Source of the DNA: Pomphorhynchus laevis
Lineage: Eukaryota > Acanthocephala > Palaeacanthocephala > Echinorhynchida > Pomphorhynchidae
Direction of reading: 5' to 3'
DNA: 64,000 nt
NCBI GenBank assembly: GCA_012934845.2
Contig: WNNJ02002300.1
Location: 1 to 64,000 of the forward strand
The position numbers and the translations under genes were made by a program. Under the pieces are notes generated by a model, which had not been told where the DNA came from, did not search any database, and was given only the letters and a program-made list of their open reading frames with translations. Shown here in pieces: positions 43,555-54,969 of this stretch (positions within the stretch are counted from its first letter, which is position 1; each line of letters starts with the position of its first letter).

Positions 43555-44064
43555 TTTGGAGTCCTTAAACCAGCTGAAAATGAAAGTGTCAATGATTACA
43601 AAATGGTTAATACTATGGCAGCTTCTGATATCGAAAAATGTAGGCATAAACCCCTTCCTAGCTTATTACAAAAGTATTACATTTGTTTATTTAGCAAGTT
43701 TTCAAATCGAAGAAGAATGTAATCACTGCTATGAGACTATTAATAAAAGAGAGATTAGGAAGAAATCTGTGTATATGAATATGGCTCATGAAGTTTATTG
43801 TTTAGGTAAGAGCATAATACCAGAATTAACAATAAAAGGTTTACATCGATATTTAATTTACGATCTTTTGTTCCAAAATTAAGGCGGATACATATTTGAT
43901 CCATTGGATAAGGTGCGTTCAATTCCGGAGCAAGATTGGAAATTAGATTTGCGAACAAAAGCTCTTACACCGATATCTCCGGTGCCTGACGGACGAGTAA
44001 ATTTTGGGTGCACAGCACTTGCTGGAAATATTTACGTTATCGGAGGTCAATCGTTTAATAACGT
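43555..44064 (+). CDS. Kelch-repeat protein gene, exons 1-3 visible
   Basis: Exons 43555-43639, 43695-43805 and 43884-44064 are separated by 55- and 78-nt introns (donors AAAT|GTAGGC and TTAG|GTAAGA; acceptors TTTATTTAG and AAATTAAG). The joined frame reads MVNTMAASDIEKSSFQIEEE, then HCYETINKREIRKKSVYMNM and AHEVYCLGGYIFDPLDKV. It then has GRVNFGCTALAGNIYVIGGQ, two Kelch blades with the GG doublet. The open frame extends 16 codons upstream of the ATG at 43603 to an acceptor-like TCATAG, so either the protein starts there or a further 5' exon exists. The last donor is AACGT|GTAAGT. The 5' part contains no BTB domain, so this is a Kelch-domain-only protein unless exons are missing. Confidence 0.78.
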
Positions 44065-44609
44065 GTAAGTCATTTTTAGCGGATACAAATTAATACATTT
44101 TTAATATCGATAATAGTTTTTATCTGAATTTATTAATCTCACAAATTTTACGTGCCAGATCAAAATATACTAAAAAACAGCGTAATAACTGTATGACAAT
44201 AATAAAACTTTCAAACTTATTAACTTGTTATACAATATATGAATGTAGAACAAGTTATTTATAAGAGATATTTCAATTGTTTTTGTAAATGTATTAATTT
44301 CAGATGAGACTTTGTTTAACTGATATTTTATTTAAATATAATTTCATTCATAATGTAACCTATTTTACTATTCCACATTTTGAATATAATTTAATCCTGA
44401 ATGATATGTGCAATGATAATACAAATATCAAATGTAATTGTAATTACATATAATTCCTTATTAATCTGATTAGGTATCTGAGTCTAAGTATATTAAATTA
44501 TTTATAAATTAAACATAATGATAAATAAAAATATAATAATTAAATAATATAAAATTAAGTTATAAATAATTAATAATTTTTATATATGATTTTATATAGA
44601 ATTGACTAA

Positions 44610-45185
44610 TAAATATTAGACGATGTATCGGAATAACGATTAGAGGTCATAAGAAGGAACTTCTACGCTATCAGATTTCGCCCCCTAATGGCAGCGGGGC
44701 TAAATACATACTAATGACGTATTTCCTCTTATGAAATTTGATTATCTAGTGCATCTTATTCTAATACAAAGTATATTATTTATTATTGATAAATATTTAA
44801 ATTTATTTTAAATAATAAATGTTTAAATTTATTTTTAATATTATTGTGTTGATTTTTATATTTTACTATTTTTGGTTTGATGGTATTTTATAGTAGTAAC
44901 CTAGTTTAAAATATGGATCTATTAAATTATTTAAATGATTTTGAAGAAAGCCGATATCATTGCATATTGTTGCAATTCTTAAAATTTCATTATTTAATGT
45001 ATTATATTTTATATTATATGGTATGCATGAATGATCATGCAAAAATATGTTTCTTGTAAATTTAAATATGTCATCTTTACGATATAAATTAATAGTAGTT
45101 TTAGTTAATGTTAATTTAATGTTCATATCTAGATATACACCTTCTTTATCATCAATATTAGATTATTAAGAATAAGGCTTTCTGG
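44610..45185 (-). mobile_element. A+T-rich PLE, 3' part
   Basis: A minus-strand frame (44866-45126) reads MNIKLTLTKTTINLYRKDDI, then FKFTRNIFLHDHSCIPYNIK, nearly identical to residues near the end of the RT frame at 23.45 kb. Its 3' UTR and terminal region match 23.27-23.45 kb with small deletions. The 5' side is truncated at 45185, where a LINE-D fragment begins. Confidence 0.8.
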
Positions 45186-45199
45186 ATAAAATTGGTCAC

Positions 45200-45625
45200 T
45201 CACTACAAAAATTAGTATATTTGAAAATATAAATTTCAATCTTATCCAGTAAATGCAATAATGTAGCATATAAATAGATAAATATATAGATTTACTAATT
45301 TTTTAAATGTCTCATGGAGACAGACCTCATCTTACAAGTCCACTGAAATAAACAAAAAATAAAAAGATGATGTGACCGTAGTCCACACCAAATAGTCGAC
45401 GTTTGAACGATAAACAATTAAATATCATTATTAGCTGAGCCACAGGGTCCTGTTTCTAAATAGAAAGGTGCGAAGCATGAATTTAAAGGTAGTGAGGTTA
45501 GGCTTGAAACGAAATTTAAGGCGAAGAAAATTGCAAATGATAGGCATAGAAATGAGACAGAAATACAGGCCAAAGTTTAAACGATGACGAGGAATATGTA
45601 GCAGAAACTGAATCAATTCAGCTAC
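45200..45625 (-). mobile_element. LINE-D 3'-end fragment
   Basis: A minus-strand frame ends HRLNFGLYFCLISMP, then LRLKFRFKPNLTTFKFMLRT and FLFRNRTLWLS, a LINE ORF2 C-terminus (the usual ...TFK..L+.FL pattern). The 3' UTR matches 46.09-46.44 kb at about 85-90% by eye, and 41.2-41.5 kb more distantly. Confidence 0.65.
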
Positions 45626-45735
45626 CTGAGTCTACGTATACAATATAATTAGAAAATAAAAAATAAAATCAGAATAAGGATTAGAGGTTATCAGGAATAA
45701 CTGCTATGATATCAGGTTTCGGCCCCTTATATAAT
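45625..45735 (-). mobile_element. PLE 3'-terminal fragment
   Basis: Carries the family 3' end (AGCTACCTGAGTCTACGTAT in plus orientation) and the ATCAGGTTTCGGCCCC phrase found at 23.33 and, inverted, at 53.95 kb. Confidence 0.6.
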
Positions 45736-45934
45736 ATTAAATTCTGTACATTGAGCCAATGAAGGTGGATAATTTCATTTGAGATAAGCTGTTCATTGGA
45801 GATGCATGCTGAAGTGCGAATATAGCAATACAGAGGAGTAGTAGCACATTATGGGGAGTTTGAGAAAAGTGAGATGCAATAGTCAAAACAAGGTAGCAGT
45901 AAAGAGGACATTAGTGTGTTGGAAATGACCTTAA

Positions 45935-46015
45935 CCACTTGTGGCCGAGTGGTTAAGGCGATGGATTGCTATTCCATCGGGTTCTCCCGCGTGAGTTCGA
46001 ATCTTACCCTCGTCG
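45935..46015 (+). pseudogene. tRNA-Ser(GCU) pseudogene with fold-back 5' end
   Basis: From position 8 onward it matches the tRNA-Ser at 46495-46575: D arm, anticodon loop TTGCTAT, variable arm and T arm. Two changes lie in the anticodon/variable and T-arm area (ATCGGGTT, ATCTTACC). The 5' acceptor strand is gone and is replaced by CCTTAACCACT, the exact reverse complement of its own D-arm stretch AGTGGTTAAGG, so the acceptor stem cannot form. Confidence 0.8.
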
Positions 46016-46089
46016 AATTTCGCTTATAGAATAAAACACAGTTTTCACTTCACATTCTATCTATTATATGTATTTATCTATTTATCTAT

Positions 46090-46440
46090 TTATATGTAGC
46101 ATATAAATAGATAAATATATAGATTTACTAATTTTTTAAATGGATCATTAAGACAGGCCTCATATTACAAATTCACTGAAATAAAAAAATAAAAGGATGA
46201 TGTAACCGAAGTCCACCCGTGTAGCCGACGTTTGAACGATGAAAAATTCTGATATCATTATTAGCTAAGCCACACGGCCTGGTTACTGAATAGAAAGGTA
46301 CAAATCATGACTCTTAAGGAAGTGAGGTTAGGCTGGCGCCGAGAATTGCAAATGAGAGGCATAGTAATAAAACAAAAACGCAAGCCAAAGTTCAAACGAT
46401 GACGAGGAATATGTAGCGGGAACTAAATCAATTCAGCTAC
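46090..46440 (-). mobile_element. LINE-D 3'-end fragment
   Basis: Colinear with 45.28-45.62 kb (GACGTTTGAACGAT, ATATCATTATTAGCT, GATGACGAGGAATATGTAGC). Two LINE-D ends in the same orientation flank the tRNA pseudogene. Confidence 0.65.
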
Positions 46441-46494
46441 CTGAATAGTTATTAAAAGAAAAAAGGAAAACTGTATTATTCTATGAGCGAACTT

Positions 46495-46575
46495 CGACGA
46501 GGGTGAGATTCGAACTCACGCGGGAGAACCCAATGGAATAGCAATCCATCGCCTTAACCACTCGGCCACCTCGTC
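46495..46575 (-). tRNA. tRNA-Ser (anticodon GCU)
   Basis: Minus-strand GACGAGG pairs with CCTCGTC to close the acceptor, discriminator G. The D arm is GGCCGAGTGGTTAAGGC. The anticodon stem ATGGA/TCCAT holds loop TTGCTAT, anticodon GCU. The long variable arm TTGGGTTCTCCCG marks a class II tRNA, and the T arm is GTGAG-TTCGAAT-CTCAC. All stems pair, so it may be functional. Eukaryotic tRNA-Ser(GCU) usually has A at the last loop base, here T. A short T run (TTTCCTTTTTT) lies about 30 nt downstream on the minus strand, a possible Pol III terminator. Confidence 0.88.
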
Positions 46576-47770
46576 TAAATCATAACATAATCTAAATTAA
46601 AAGATAAAAATGATAAATTAAAAGATAATATCATAAACATAATATCAAAAACGTAATAATCAAATAATCAAATATAACTTAAAACCAACACAACAATACA
46701 CTTTATGCATCCTAAAAACAAGCAATGATCGCTTAATGTAATACTTAAATTCATATAAAATCAAATATTTTTAATTGAATGTTGCTAAAATTGATTGATT
46801 ATAAAAATATGATTTTAGATTGGCATTTTTAAATTTTAAAACAACCAAAAATGCGTTATTCTCAACAAATTGTTAGACATTTAATTACAAGATAAAAAGT
46901 GGGTAACGTTAATCACGGCTTACTTGAATCAGTTTCTTAATATTGAAGCTTGTATGGAAAAGCTGGTTTAACACTTGGTCATTAGAAGACGTCATTATTT
47001 ATTCATTAGAAGAACTTACTAATTAGAAAGCAGAATTGATTTTTGCACAAAATCCAGTACACTTTCTCGGGGAGAAAGTGTCAACTAATGATTACATTTT
47101 CTCCGAACGCAATTTTAAAAGACTTTCAGATAAATGCACAAATACAAATGAATAGTAGAGTTATTTACACCATAACATTATCACATTTAATAAGATAGAA
47201 TTTCAATAAAACTTTTTTAGCTAACGCGAACAGGAAAGTATAAACTTGCATGCTTTTTCTGCGACCTTCGTCGGGAAGCTTAACGCGGAATGTGACTACC
47301 ACATACGCCAAGCCCTCCCCCAATATTGCGTTTCGAACTTAGTCTACTCATCACTACAGAATGGTCTCATCAGTGTGGCCCTGTAGCTACACAACTTTGC
47401 GTAAGCATTTGCTTCGCATGACAACACGTGTGCTATCGTTCCTTCCTTCATCAGCTTACTAAGGTTGATGTACAAGCAACACGCTTGTATACAACTGAAG
47501 CACAATGCACGAGCAAAAGCTCTCTAGCTACTAAGCACGAGCAAAGCTATAGCGCAGATCAACATCACATATATTGGCTATATGAATTGAAAACTACTGG
47601 TGACGTATATTAATAAGAAAGAAATATTATCACCAGCAGAAATTATTCAAGAATAGTAGATTACGTGTATTAGCAGTTTTGATTTTCTGAATTCGCTGTT
47701 GAGCTAACATTATCAAAGTATCAGATACTGCAATTGTCTAGCTAATTATGTTTTTCTAATACATCTTATT
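46576..47770. other. Spacer without a recognised gene
   Basis: A GC-richer island at about 47220-47560 stands out from its surroundings; a 61-codon open frame (47428-47613, +) in it shows no known motif. The rest is A+T-rich. Confidence 0.4.
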
Positions 47771-49190
47771 ATTACACAACTTTTTAACCAATGGTCAAAC
47801 AAGACCTCATGTAGTCAACTGTCATGAAAATTATACATTTTGAATATGTTTATTCAAGTTAGAGAAAAACAATTTGTACGACTAACTCGCAATAAAAATT
47901 ACATGATAGTTGTCGACATCCATGCTGAATCCTTCCAGCATAGATTAAAGAATCCATCCAGCATAGATTAAAGAATCCATCCAGCATGGACTAAAGGATT
48001 CATATAGCAATGACTAAAGGATCCATCCAGCATGGACTAAATGATCCATCATGTAGTGACTGAAATATCAATCAAGCGGAGACTATAGGATCAATCCAGC
48101 ATGGACTAAAATATTTATCTTGCAATGATTAAAGAATTCATCCAGTACGGACAAGAATCTATCCAGCAGGGCTAAAAGATTCATCCACCATGGACAACAA
48201 GAATCCATCCAGCAGAGACTAAAGGATCCATCCAGGAGGGACTATATGATATATCCAGCAGTGACTAAAGGATCCATACGATAGGTACTATAGAATTCAT
48301 ATAGCAATGAGTAAAGAAGAATGCAATCCAACAGGGAAATCAAGCATTTATCCAGCAATGGCTAAAGATTTATTTAGTAGGGACAACAAGAATCCACCCA
48401 GAAGGGACTAAAATATCCATCGAACAAGGACTAAATGATTCATTCAGAAGGGGCTAAAGAATTAACCCAGGAGTACTAAAGGATCCATCCAGTAATGACT
48501 AAATGATTCATACAACAGTGGCTAAACGATCCATACATCATTGACTAAAGAATCCATACAACATGGACTAAAATATCTATCTAGCAAGGACTAAAGGATA
48601 TATCCATAAATGACTAATGGATCCATCCTGTAGGGACTAAATGAATCCATTATTATGGATCACTTAGACTTCTATAACATTTTTAGAAATACCGGCTCCC
48701 GCTGATTAGAAAATAAAATAAAATAGAAATATAAAGTTGAAAAGTTTATAAACTTTTTTAAAAAGTTTATATAGTTAAAAACTTTCATCCAAAAAAATTA
48801 CGATACTGTAAGTCTGTTTTAGATGTTAACTACAGGTGACAAATTTTTATTCAACGGTCGAGCATAACGACATGTAGTCTTCTGTTTTATGCATTTTGAG
48901 CGTAAATCAATATTCGATTATTCAAGATTGAGGAATACAATTTGTACAATTGACTAACCATAGTTATTACACGATATAATCGGCATCCCTGATAAATTTT
49001 TAGCAGGGATTAACGCATCCATCCTGATGGATCCTTTAGTTTTATATATAGAATTTTTATAAATACCGGTTTCCACTTATTAGACAACAATAAACTGCAT
49101 GAAATATAGTTAAAAAGTTGCATCAAAAAAAATCAAGATGTCGTTAGTCTATTTTGGATGTTAACTGCACAATCCATCAACATTTACTAC
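47770..49190. repeat. Satellite element: two-part duplicated unit with internal 23-bp minisatellite
   Basis: From 47935 to 48655 a unit like CCATCCAGCATGGACTAAAGGAT repeats about 30 times with drift. The flanks 47800-47930 (left) and 48660-48840 (right) recur in the same order at 48860-49010 and 49045-49190, where the internal array is reduced to roughly one unit (near 49018-49040). So the layout is L-array-R-L-(one unit)-R. Confidence 0.85.
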
Positions 49191-49364
49191 CTTCCTGGTT
49201 TTCATGCTATTACTGAATAAAGACAATTTTCAGTCACCAAGAAAAATAAATAAAGATTTTCTTAATAAATGACAACAGATAGCTAATTTAAAAAAGGAAA
49301 CATGCTAAAACTAATGTTAATGTTCTTCCCAGTCGTAAATATTTCTTTCGTCTTGAGATCTGTT

Positions 49365-51080
49365 ATGGCCTCAGGTCCGACGGGATCTGAGCCTCCCCCA
49401 GTCAATCCAACACGCCGCTCTCCGACTGAACCACCCTGGATCTGTTACCCTCGAAGAATCCAATCGAGGCGGACGATGCTCGGTAATCTCGAGATGAGGA
49501 GCTTAAGAAACCTTAGTCTTTGTTCTGGGGGACGTCCTCTTGAAAAGAAGACTAATCCCGAGATAGCCCAAGTACTCCAGAGGCGCTCTTGTGTTTTCTC
49601 TTTCAGTGATAGATGTTGGGCCCATTTCAGAACCCATCTTGATCCCTTCAGGATACGTTTTAGTTTATCCAGGTCAGCTTTCGCTGACCAGTTCACCGTA
49701 ATGGTGAACCCCAGGTATTTTACTCGACTTGTGAAGGTAGGGAGAGGTTGATTAGTCAGGATAGAAGATAAAGCTGAGAGTGCCAATCTTTTGAGTTTTT
49801 TATTTGTCGCTGCAACGTTATGAAAGACAACCACCTGCGATTTGGAGGAGTTTAAAACAACGTTGGAAAAGGGCAGCTGATCTTTTAATCTTGTAAAGAA
49901 ACCACTGATGTCAGAGACTACATCTTTGCACCTGCGTCCAGTAAACAGGACTGTGGTATAATCAGCGTATACCACAAGATGTTGATCGCGTTTGAATTTT
50001 TTGTAGAGTTCAATGGAGGCAGCAAGATACAAGATTGGAGAAAGTGGGGAGCCTTGAGGCACACCTGTAATAGGGTAGAACTTGCGTGCATCAGGGCCGT
50101 CTTCATAGAAGAATTGCTTGGTATATAACAATATTTCCACCCTGTTAACAATTCTCGCAGGTAACCCAAGGGACCTGAGAGAAGAGAAAACAAAAGGGAT
50201 GAAAATGCGGTCAAATGCAGCAGTAAAGTCAAGAAAAACAGCCACAGCAAGCTGCTGACTGTTGTCTTGACAAAACTAGTGTACTATAACTATTGCTGTA
50301 TGGTCCGAGCGATCTTTTACGTACCCATGAAAACCTGGTGGGATTAAATTTCACCTACATAGATGGTCGCGGATTTTACACGCAAGCGCTTTTTCATAAA
50401 TGGAGATGAGAGAGTTTTGAATCGAGATTGGCCGCAGATCTTTAGGACATGAAATCGATTTCTTTTTTGGCATAAAAATACGACGGCTGATATTAATGTC
50501 AGCAACATCGGACGGGGAGGCTAGTAGCATAGTGATAACGACCTCCCTTCTCTGACTATCTGTCAAAAGCTGACACACACGAGTGGAGAGTGGCGGATGG
50601 GTTCTGGAGGTGCCCGGGAGTGGCCCCCAGGAGTTAAGGATATCTGTAAAAGATAAGTCCCTACTCCTGAAGTCACACTAAGGCGGGATTGGTTGGAGTG
50701 ATTGAGTGGCTCCATAATTGTGTAGGAATAGTGACTCCTCCAAAAATTTATCAAGGCCTATTCTACCGAACCAACCTAATGCTCTATCCTTCCAACAGAC
50801 AAACTTCTCCTTCTTAAATATTTTCCAGAAGGAAGACTGAGAAGGTTAAGGCGAGGAATGCTTGCCTTATCCCTACTCAGCTGGAGCCTATATCTAGTGC
50901 TCCTGTATTCATTCGAGAGTGCTTGTCTGGCGGAAACAGAGAGATTAGGAAGGTGTAGCATTTTAGCTAGTACCTTAAGTTTTGGTGGAGTGGGATTGCA
51001 TATATGACCTTTATAGGTAGTCGAAAGAAACGCGGTAGCTTGCGATGAGAGGTAGGAATTAAATTCGGTCAAACTCTCAT
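49365..51080 (-). mobile_element. LINE-A copy 3, 3' half (RT)
   Basis: On the minus strand the RT frame 49445-50245 (266 residues) is open: FLDFTAAFDRIFIPFVFSSL, GVPQGSPLSPILYLAASIEL and LVVYADYTTVLFTGRRC, where the usual YADD is YADY. It ends RLPSIVRLDWILRG. Upstream parts are at 50351-51080 (DLRPISIQNS; RQALSNEYRSTRYRLQLSRD). The 3' UTR end (49365-49445) matches 5190-5290 inverted. The block 50105-51065 is near-identical to 54975-55935. Confidence 0.85.
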
Positions 51081-52239
51081 TACCAATTCTGGGGAAGGGT
51101 GGATAGCTGCCTGAAATGAAGCCATTCTGTTTGGATAAAATTGAAACCTCTTTCTAAGCAACGTATCTTCTGTTACCCGCTAAAGTATGAGGTCATTAGA
51201 GGTGGTCTGTTTTCGGCGCGACTGCTCAGTACAGATGTGTTTCAACAACCATATCTTTTGAAGAAGTAATATTTCGAGGAGAGAATTAGTTGTTGAGCAA
51301 TGAAATGTGCGGGACGGTGGTTTATGAATAAGTTAGTGGTTCCTTGCTCTGCGGAGTGCTGCATTAATCCAACGACCAGTTATGTCGTTGAAGTCATCAA
51401 GTAACATATCATAGCCACTACCTAAAATACTGTCCACTAGCTCACGGCTCTTGTGAATTTCCTCTGGCCTAATATAGATATTGGCTATACTGATACGTTT
51501 CCCGTTCTTACAAAGTGATATAGCTAAACAAGACAGGCCTGGACAGGAATAGTTTAAAAAAGGGACGATCTTAAGGAGCATTTAACTAAGGTTTAAAGAC
51601 CTTGAGATGAAGAGGAGTAAGGAGGGGTTATATACGGAGTAAAGTGGGGGTAAATGTGCTTGGGGATAAATCGAGTAATGTCCTGGATAAGACGGACAGA
51701 CTGTATCTCCGAAGGACTATAGCATCTGCATCTCTACCAGATAGAAATCTAAGGGCAGAACCACTCCCGAATTCCACTGAAGTATATTCAGTGAAAAAGA
51801 CTCACGAGTACTCTGCATTTCGTTAGATTAGCTGAGTGACATTTCCTTGACCTAGAGAAAGCTAGAAGCCGAAAGGTCGCCCTTTCCACGACAAGCCCCT
51901 ACTAGGGAAGACACTTACCCATTGGCACTATCTTCATTTCCCATAAGTGCAACGACAGCATATTCGGCCTTAGATTTTACATTTTCCCGATCTTCACATG
52001 ATGAACTCTATGTGAGGATGCTACACTTTTCTTTGATTACTTCAGGACCGAAGGGTCGGCGATTACTGGAGCGGTAAAAAATAAGACAAGCTGTTTCTGG
52101 ATCAAGTTCTCCAATTACTTAAAAATTGCTTGTCTTGTGGAGTCGACTAACCTGATGATGTCGTTGTCAGTCATTCTATCAGCAACTGCACCAAAAATCA
52201 CGGAGTCATCATTTTAATTGGGGTGGGAGGAGCAGTACA

Positions 52240-52336
52240 GTACTCCTCCCACCAAAGTACAGTTTTAAACTGTACTTTAAAACTGTTTAAAGTACAGTTT
52301 TTGTTTAAACTGTACTTTAAACAGTACAGTTTAAAG
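52240..52336. repeat. Palindromic expansion of AAACTGTACTTTAAA
   Basis: Repeated forward and inverted copies of TTTAAACTGTACTTTAAA, built from a phrase (TTTAAACTGTACTG) that occurs once in the left arm at 2390-2403. Confidence 0.85.
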
Positions 52337-53671
52337 TTCGCACACTTTCTGGACCATACAGGGTGGGCTTCTCCACAATTTGAACACTTGGGTTGGGAGG
52401 ATCACTTTTCGCCAACTTGCGAGCAATTCTTTAGACTGCATACCCCACAGAACTTCTCCTTAACACATCCGGAGCCTCAATGACCCCATTCGTGGCAAGC
52501 ATTTTAGTGCGGGTAAGTTAGCTCGACGTTGCTTATGAGTTTAAACATTAGGTTATGTTTCAAAAAGGGGTTACAGGGGCTTTTGTTAGGATCTCAGCAT
52601 TATCAATGGAAGATGACGCAAAAGCTATCTGGAGAGGAAAGCCGTTCTTCCCAGTCACGGACAGGAAGTTTGTTAATCTAAATAATATATTTAAAGACTT
52701 AATATCCTTCTCATCCAGGTAGGGAGAAAGATTCGAAATTTCGATGCAAGCTTGGATAGGTTTAAATTGTACTGTTCCAAGATCCATTAATTCGTGGTGG
52801 AAAAGGTTTCATACTCCTTTGCAAGCCCAGGAAACGAAAGAGATCTTGATTTCGGCTTCAAAGTAGCGTACTGAGTGGAATATAACTCTATTATTATATT
52901 TTTGAGTAAAATATTTGTGTTATCCTCCGATAACACATAATTCGCTCATCGTTTCATTCACATATGAAAAAGTGCGTTCATATGTAAATTGTTATCTTAT
53001 TCACCATCATATATTGTTTAAAAGGTGCAAATCGTTGTCATTAACATATAATAGACAACAAATCGTTGTACATTATAAATTATTGAAAAACAGAGCAAAA
53101 TGGTGTGTGCAAAACATACTTACGGAGCGATCAAAGGATTCGAGAAAATTCATTTAAAATGCTTACAATTCGATGGAAATTCCTCTACATTCAGGCGTGA
53201 AGCAGGTTTGTTCTACGGATTCCTTCCAGTTAGTAATGTTTTTGTGTCTACTAATGAAGGGGGGTTCAAGGGAGTTCCCCCTATCCCAAAAGCTATGAAC
53301 CGTATTCAAATCAAGTTTAATGTGCCTTTAGAAAGACAAATTATTCAATTTATTTCTTCGTACTTTCACATTCAACTACAAAAAACAGAGTGCTGTTTAA
53401 CTTCATTAAATATTACGATTGTAAAATCAAGATATCCTTCGCCTCTCCTGGTTTTACGAAGGAGTACGAGGCTTTCTTCGTTTCAAATTTGGCTCACCTG
53501 CGCTCAATCAAGTCTATGCCTATCCTGGCTTCATTTAAGTAAACGAATATTCCCCCTCTCATGGACAAGGAAGACATTAAGACCTTAGAGAAAAAATTAA
53601 ACGTCTCTAATTTTCGTTCAGTAATGAGGAGGAGTGGATTTCCCCTCCCTATTGGATTTGTTACTTCTTTG

Positions 53672-54225
53672 TTACTTGGCTTTCTTCAAAATCATTTAAA
53701 TAATTTAATAGATACATATTTTAAACTAGGTTACTATAAAAATAACATCAAGCAGAAAATAGTAAAATATATAAATCAACACAATAATATAAAGAATAAA
53801 TTTAAACTCTTAAGTGGCAAATTTTATGGATGGATAATAAATAATATACTTTGCATTAGAATAAGATACTAGATAGTTATTTCAGAGGAAATACATCATT
53901 AGCATGTATTTGGCCCCGCTGCTATGTTGGGTAGAGGAGTTAGGGGCCGAAACCTGATAGCATAGCAGTTCCTCCTGATGACCTCTAATTCTTATTCTGA
54001 TACAACGTCTGTTATTTATTAGTCAATTCATAAAAATGACGTTTATTTTAAATTTTATTTTTTATTTTTTATTTTTATTTTTAACTTGATTTAAATTATA
54101 GAAAATCTAAAAACAATTATTAATTTTATTATTTAATTATTAAATTTTGATTTAGCATTATTATGTTTTGTTTATTTTATAATTATATAACAATACGTAG
54201 ACTCAGTTAGCTGATTTAATTTCCT
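53672..54225 (+). mobile_element. A+T-rich PLE 3'-end insertion in the right arm
   Basis: Encodes the last RT residues (FLQNHLNNLIDTYFKLGYYK then NNIKQKIVKYINQHNNIKNK) and then the 3' UTR and terminus (ACGTAGACTCAGTTAGCTGA). Absent from the left arm, where the empty target reads GTTACTTCCTCTCTGG (833-848, complement). The short phrase TTTGTTACTT is duplicated at the 5' junction. Confidence 0.9.
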
Positions 54226-54969
54226 CTCTTGATAATGCTTAAGTTATTGTACCGTCGTTCTGTAACCCTTTTCTGGGCTTAATATTCTCTTCAAGCACAT
54301 CAGTTATGATGACCAAACTTACCCCACTGCAATAAGTGCCACTAATAGGGGCATTGGGAGTCGGGCTGCGTGTCTTCTAGAACATGCGGATTCGCTGGTT
54401 TGGCGGACTGCAACCTGGCTGGGGAAAGTGGACCTTCACCCCTAAATGCTTCAATTGTGGGGGAGCACATCCGGCTTGGACCCGAAAATGCTCTTCGTTT
54501 AAAGCCTATGTTGCTAGACATATCTCGCCACGTAAACCTGCCCCGTCTTTCGCGGCAGCAGCGCCCAGAATGACAGATAGTGACATCCTACTGCGGATGC
54601 AATCATCGAAACAAGCAACGCTCAAAGATATACAAGTCGTGATCGCAAGCCAATTCGCATTGCTGTTTTCAGCTCCACCGTTTTTCGGTCAAGTTCTTCT
54701 GGAATCCAAGAAAAGGGGGGCTTCAGCTCATACTGTGCCCCCAGTGAAGATTGTTAAATTAATCAAATCTTAAAGAGCTGAGGCACTGACGGGAAATTAA
54801 GATACTGCCCGTGGGCAAGTGCATTCCATAATGGGGACTTTTGGCGGGAAGGGCGACCTTTCTACCCCTGGCTTTTTCTAGGTTAGTCAATCCCGCCCAG
54901 CTAACCTAACATAATGCAGAGTACTCGTGAGCCTTTTTTACTAAATATCCTTCAGTGAAACTCGGGAGT

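Larger units (their letters stand above)
51080..54965. repeat. Right arm of the large inverted repeat
   Basis: Reverse complement of 108-3555, holding the same head-to-head LINE-A ORF1 pair (zinc-knuckle ORF at 54384-54773 +, ORF1 start 53100 +, opposite copy 52560-52920 -, EN 51333-51581 -). Differences from the left arm: about 220 bp of ORF1 lost near 52905, a ~97-bp A+T palindromic expansion at 52240-52336, and a PLE insertion at 53672-54225. Confidence 0.88.

Noticed and set aside
45941-46015. Functional second tRNA-Ser
   Set aside because: The 5' acceptor strand cannot pair with CCTCGTC.
47935-48655. CRISPR array
   Set aside because: 23-bp units are contiguous and degenerate with no unique spacers, in a eukaryotic intron.
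49302-49751. 149-codon plus frame
   Set aside because: Antisense to LINE-A copy 3; it starts just upstream of the 3' UTR and has no independent signal.
53905-53985. HDV-like ribozyme fold in the same terminus
   Set aside because: The a-b-a'-b' pairing matches the topology of P1/P2, but there is no P4 hairpin or recognisable J4/2 catalytic cytosine segment, and pairing is weak in other copies.
53905-54000. Hammerhead ribozyme in the terminus of the A+T-rich PLE (GAAAC and CTGATGA both present)
   Set aside because: The boxes occur in the order GAAAC ... CTGATGA only 22 bases apart, leaving no room for stems I and III, and other copies change CTGATGA to CTGATAC.
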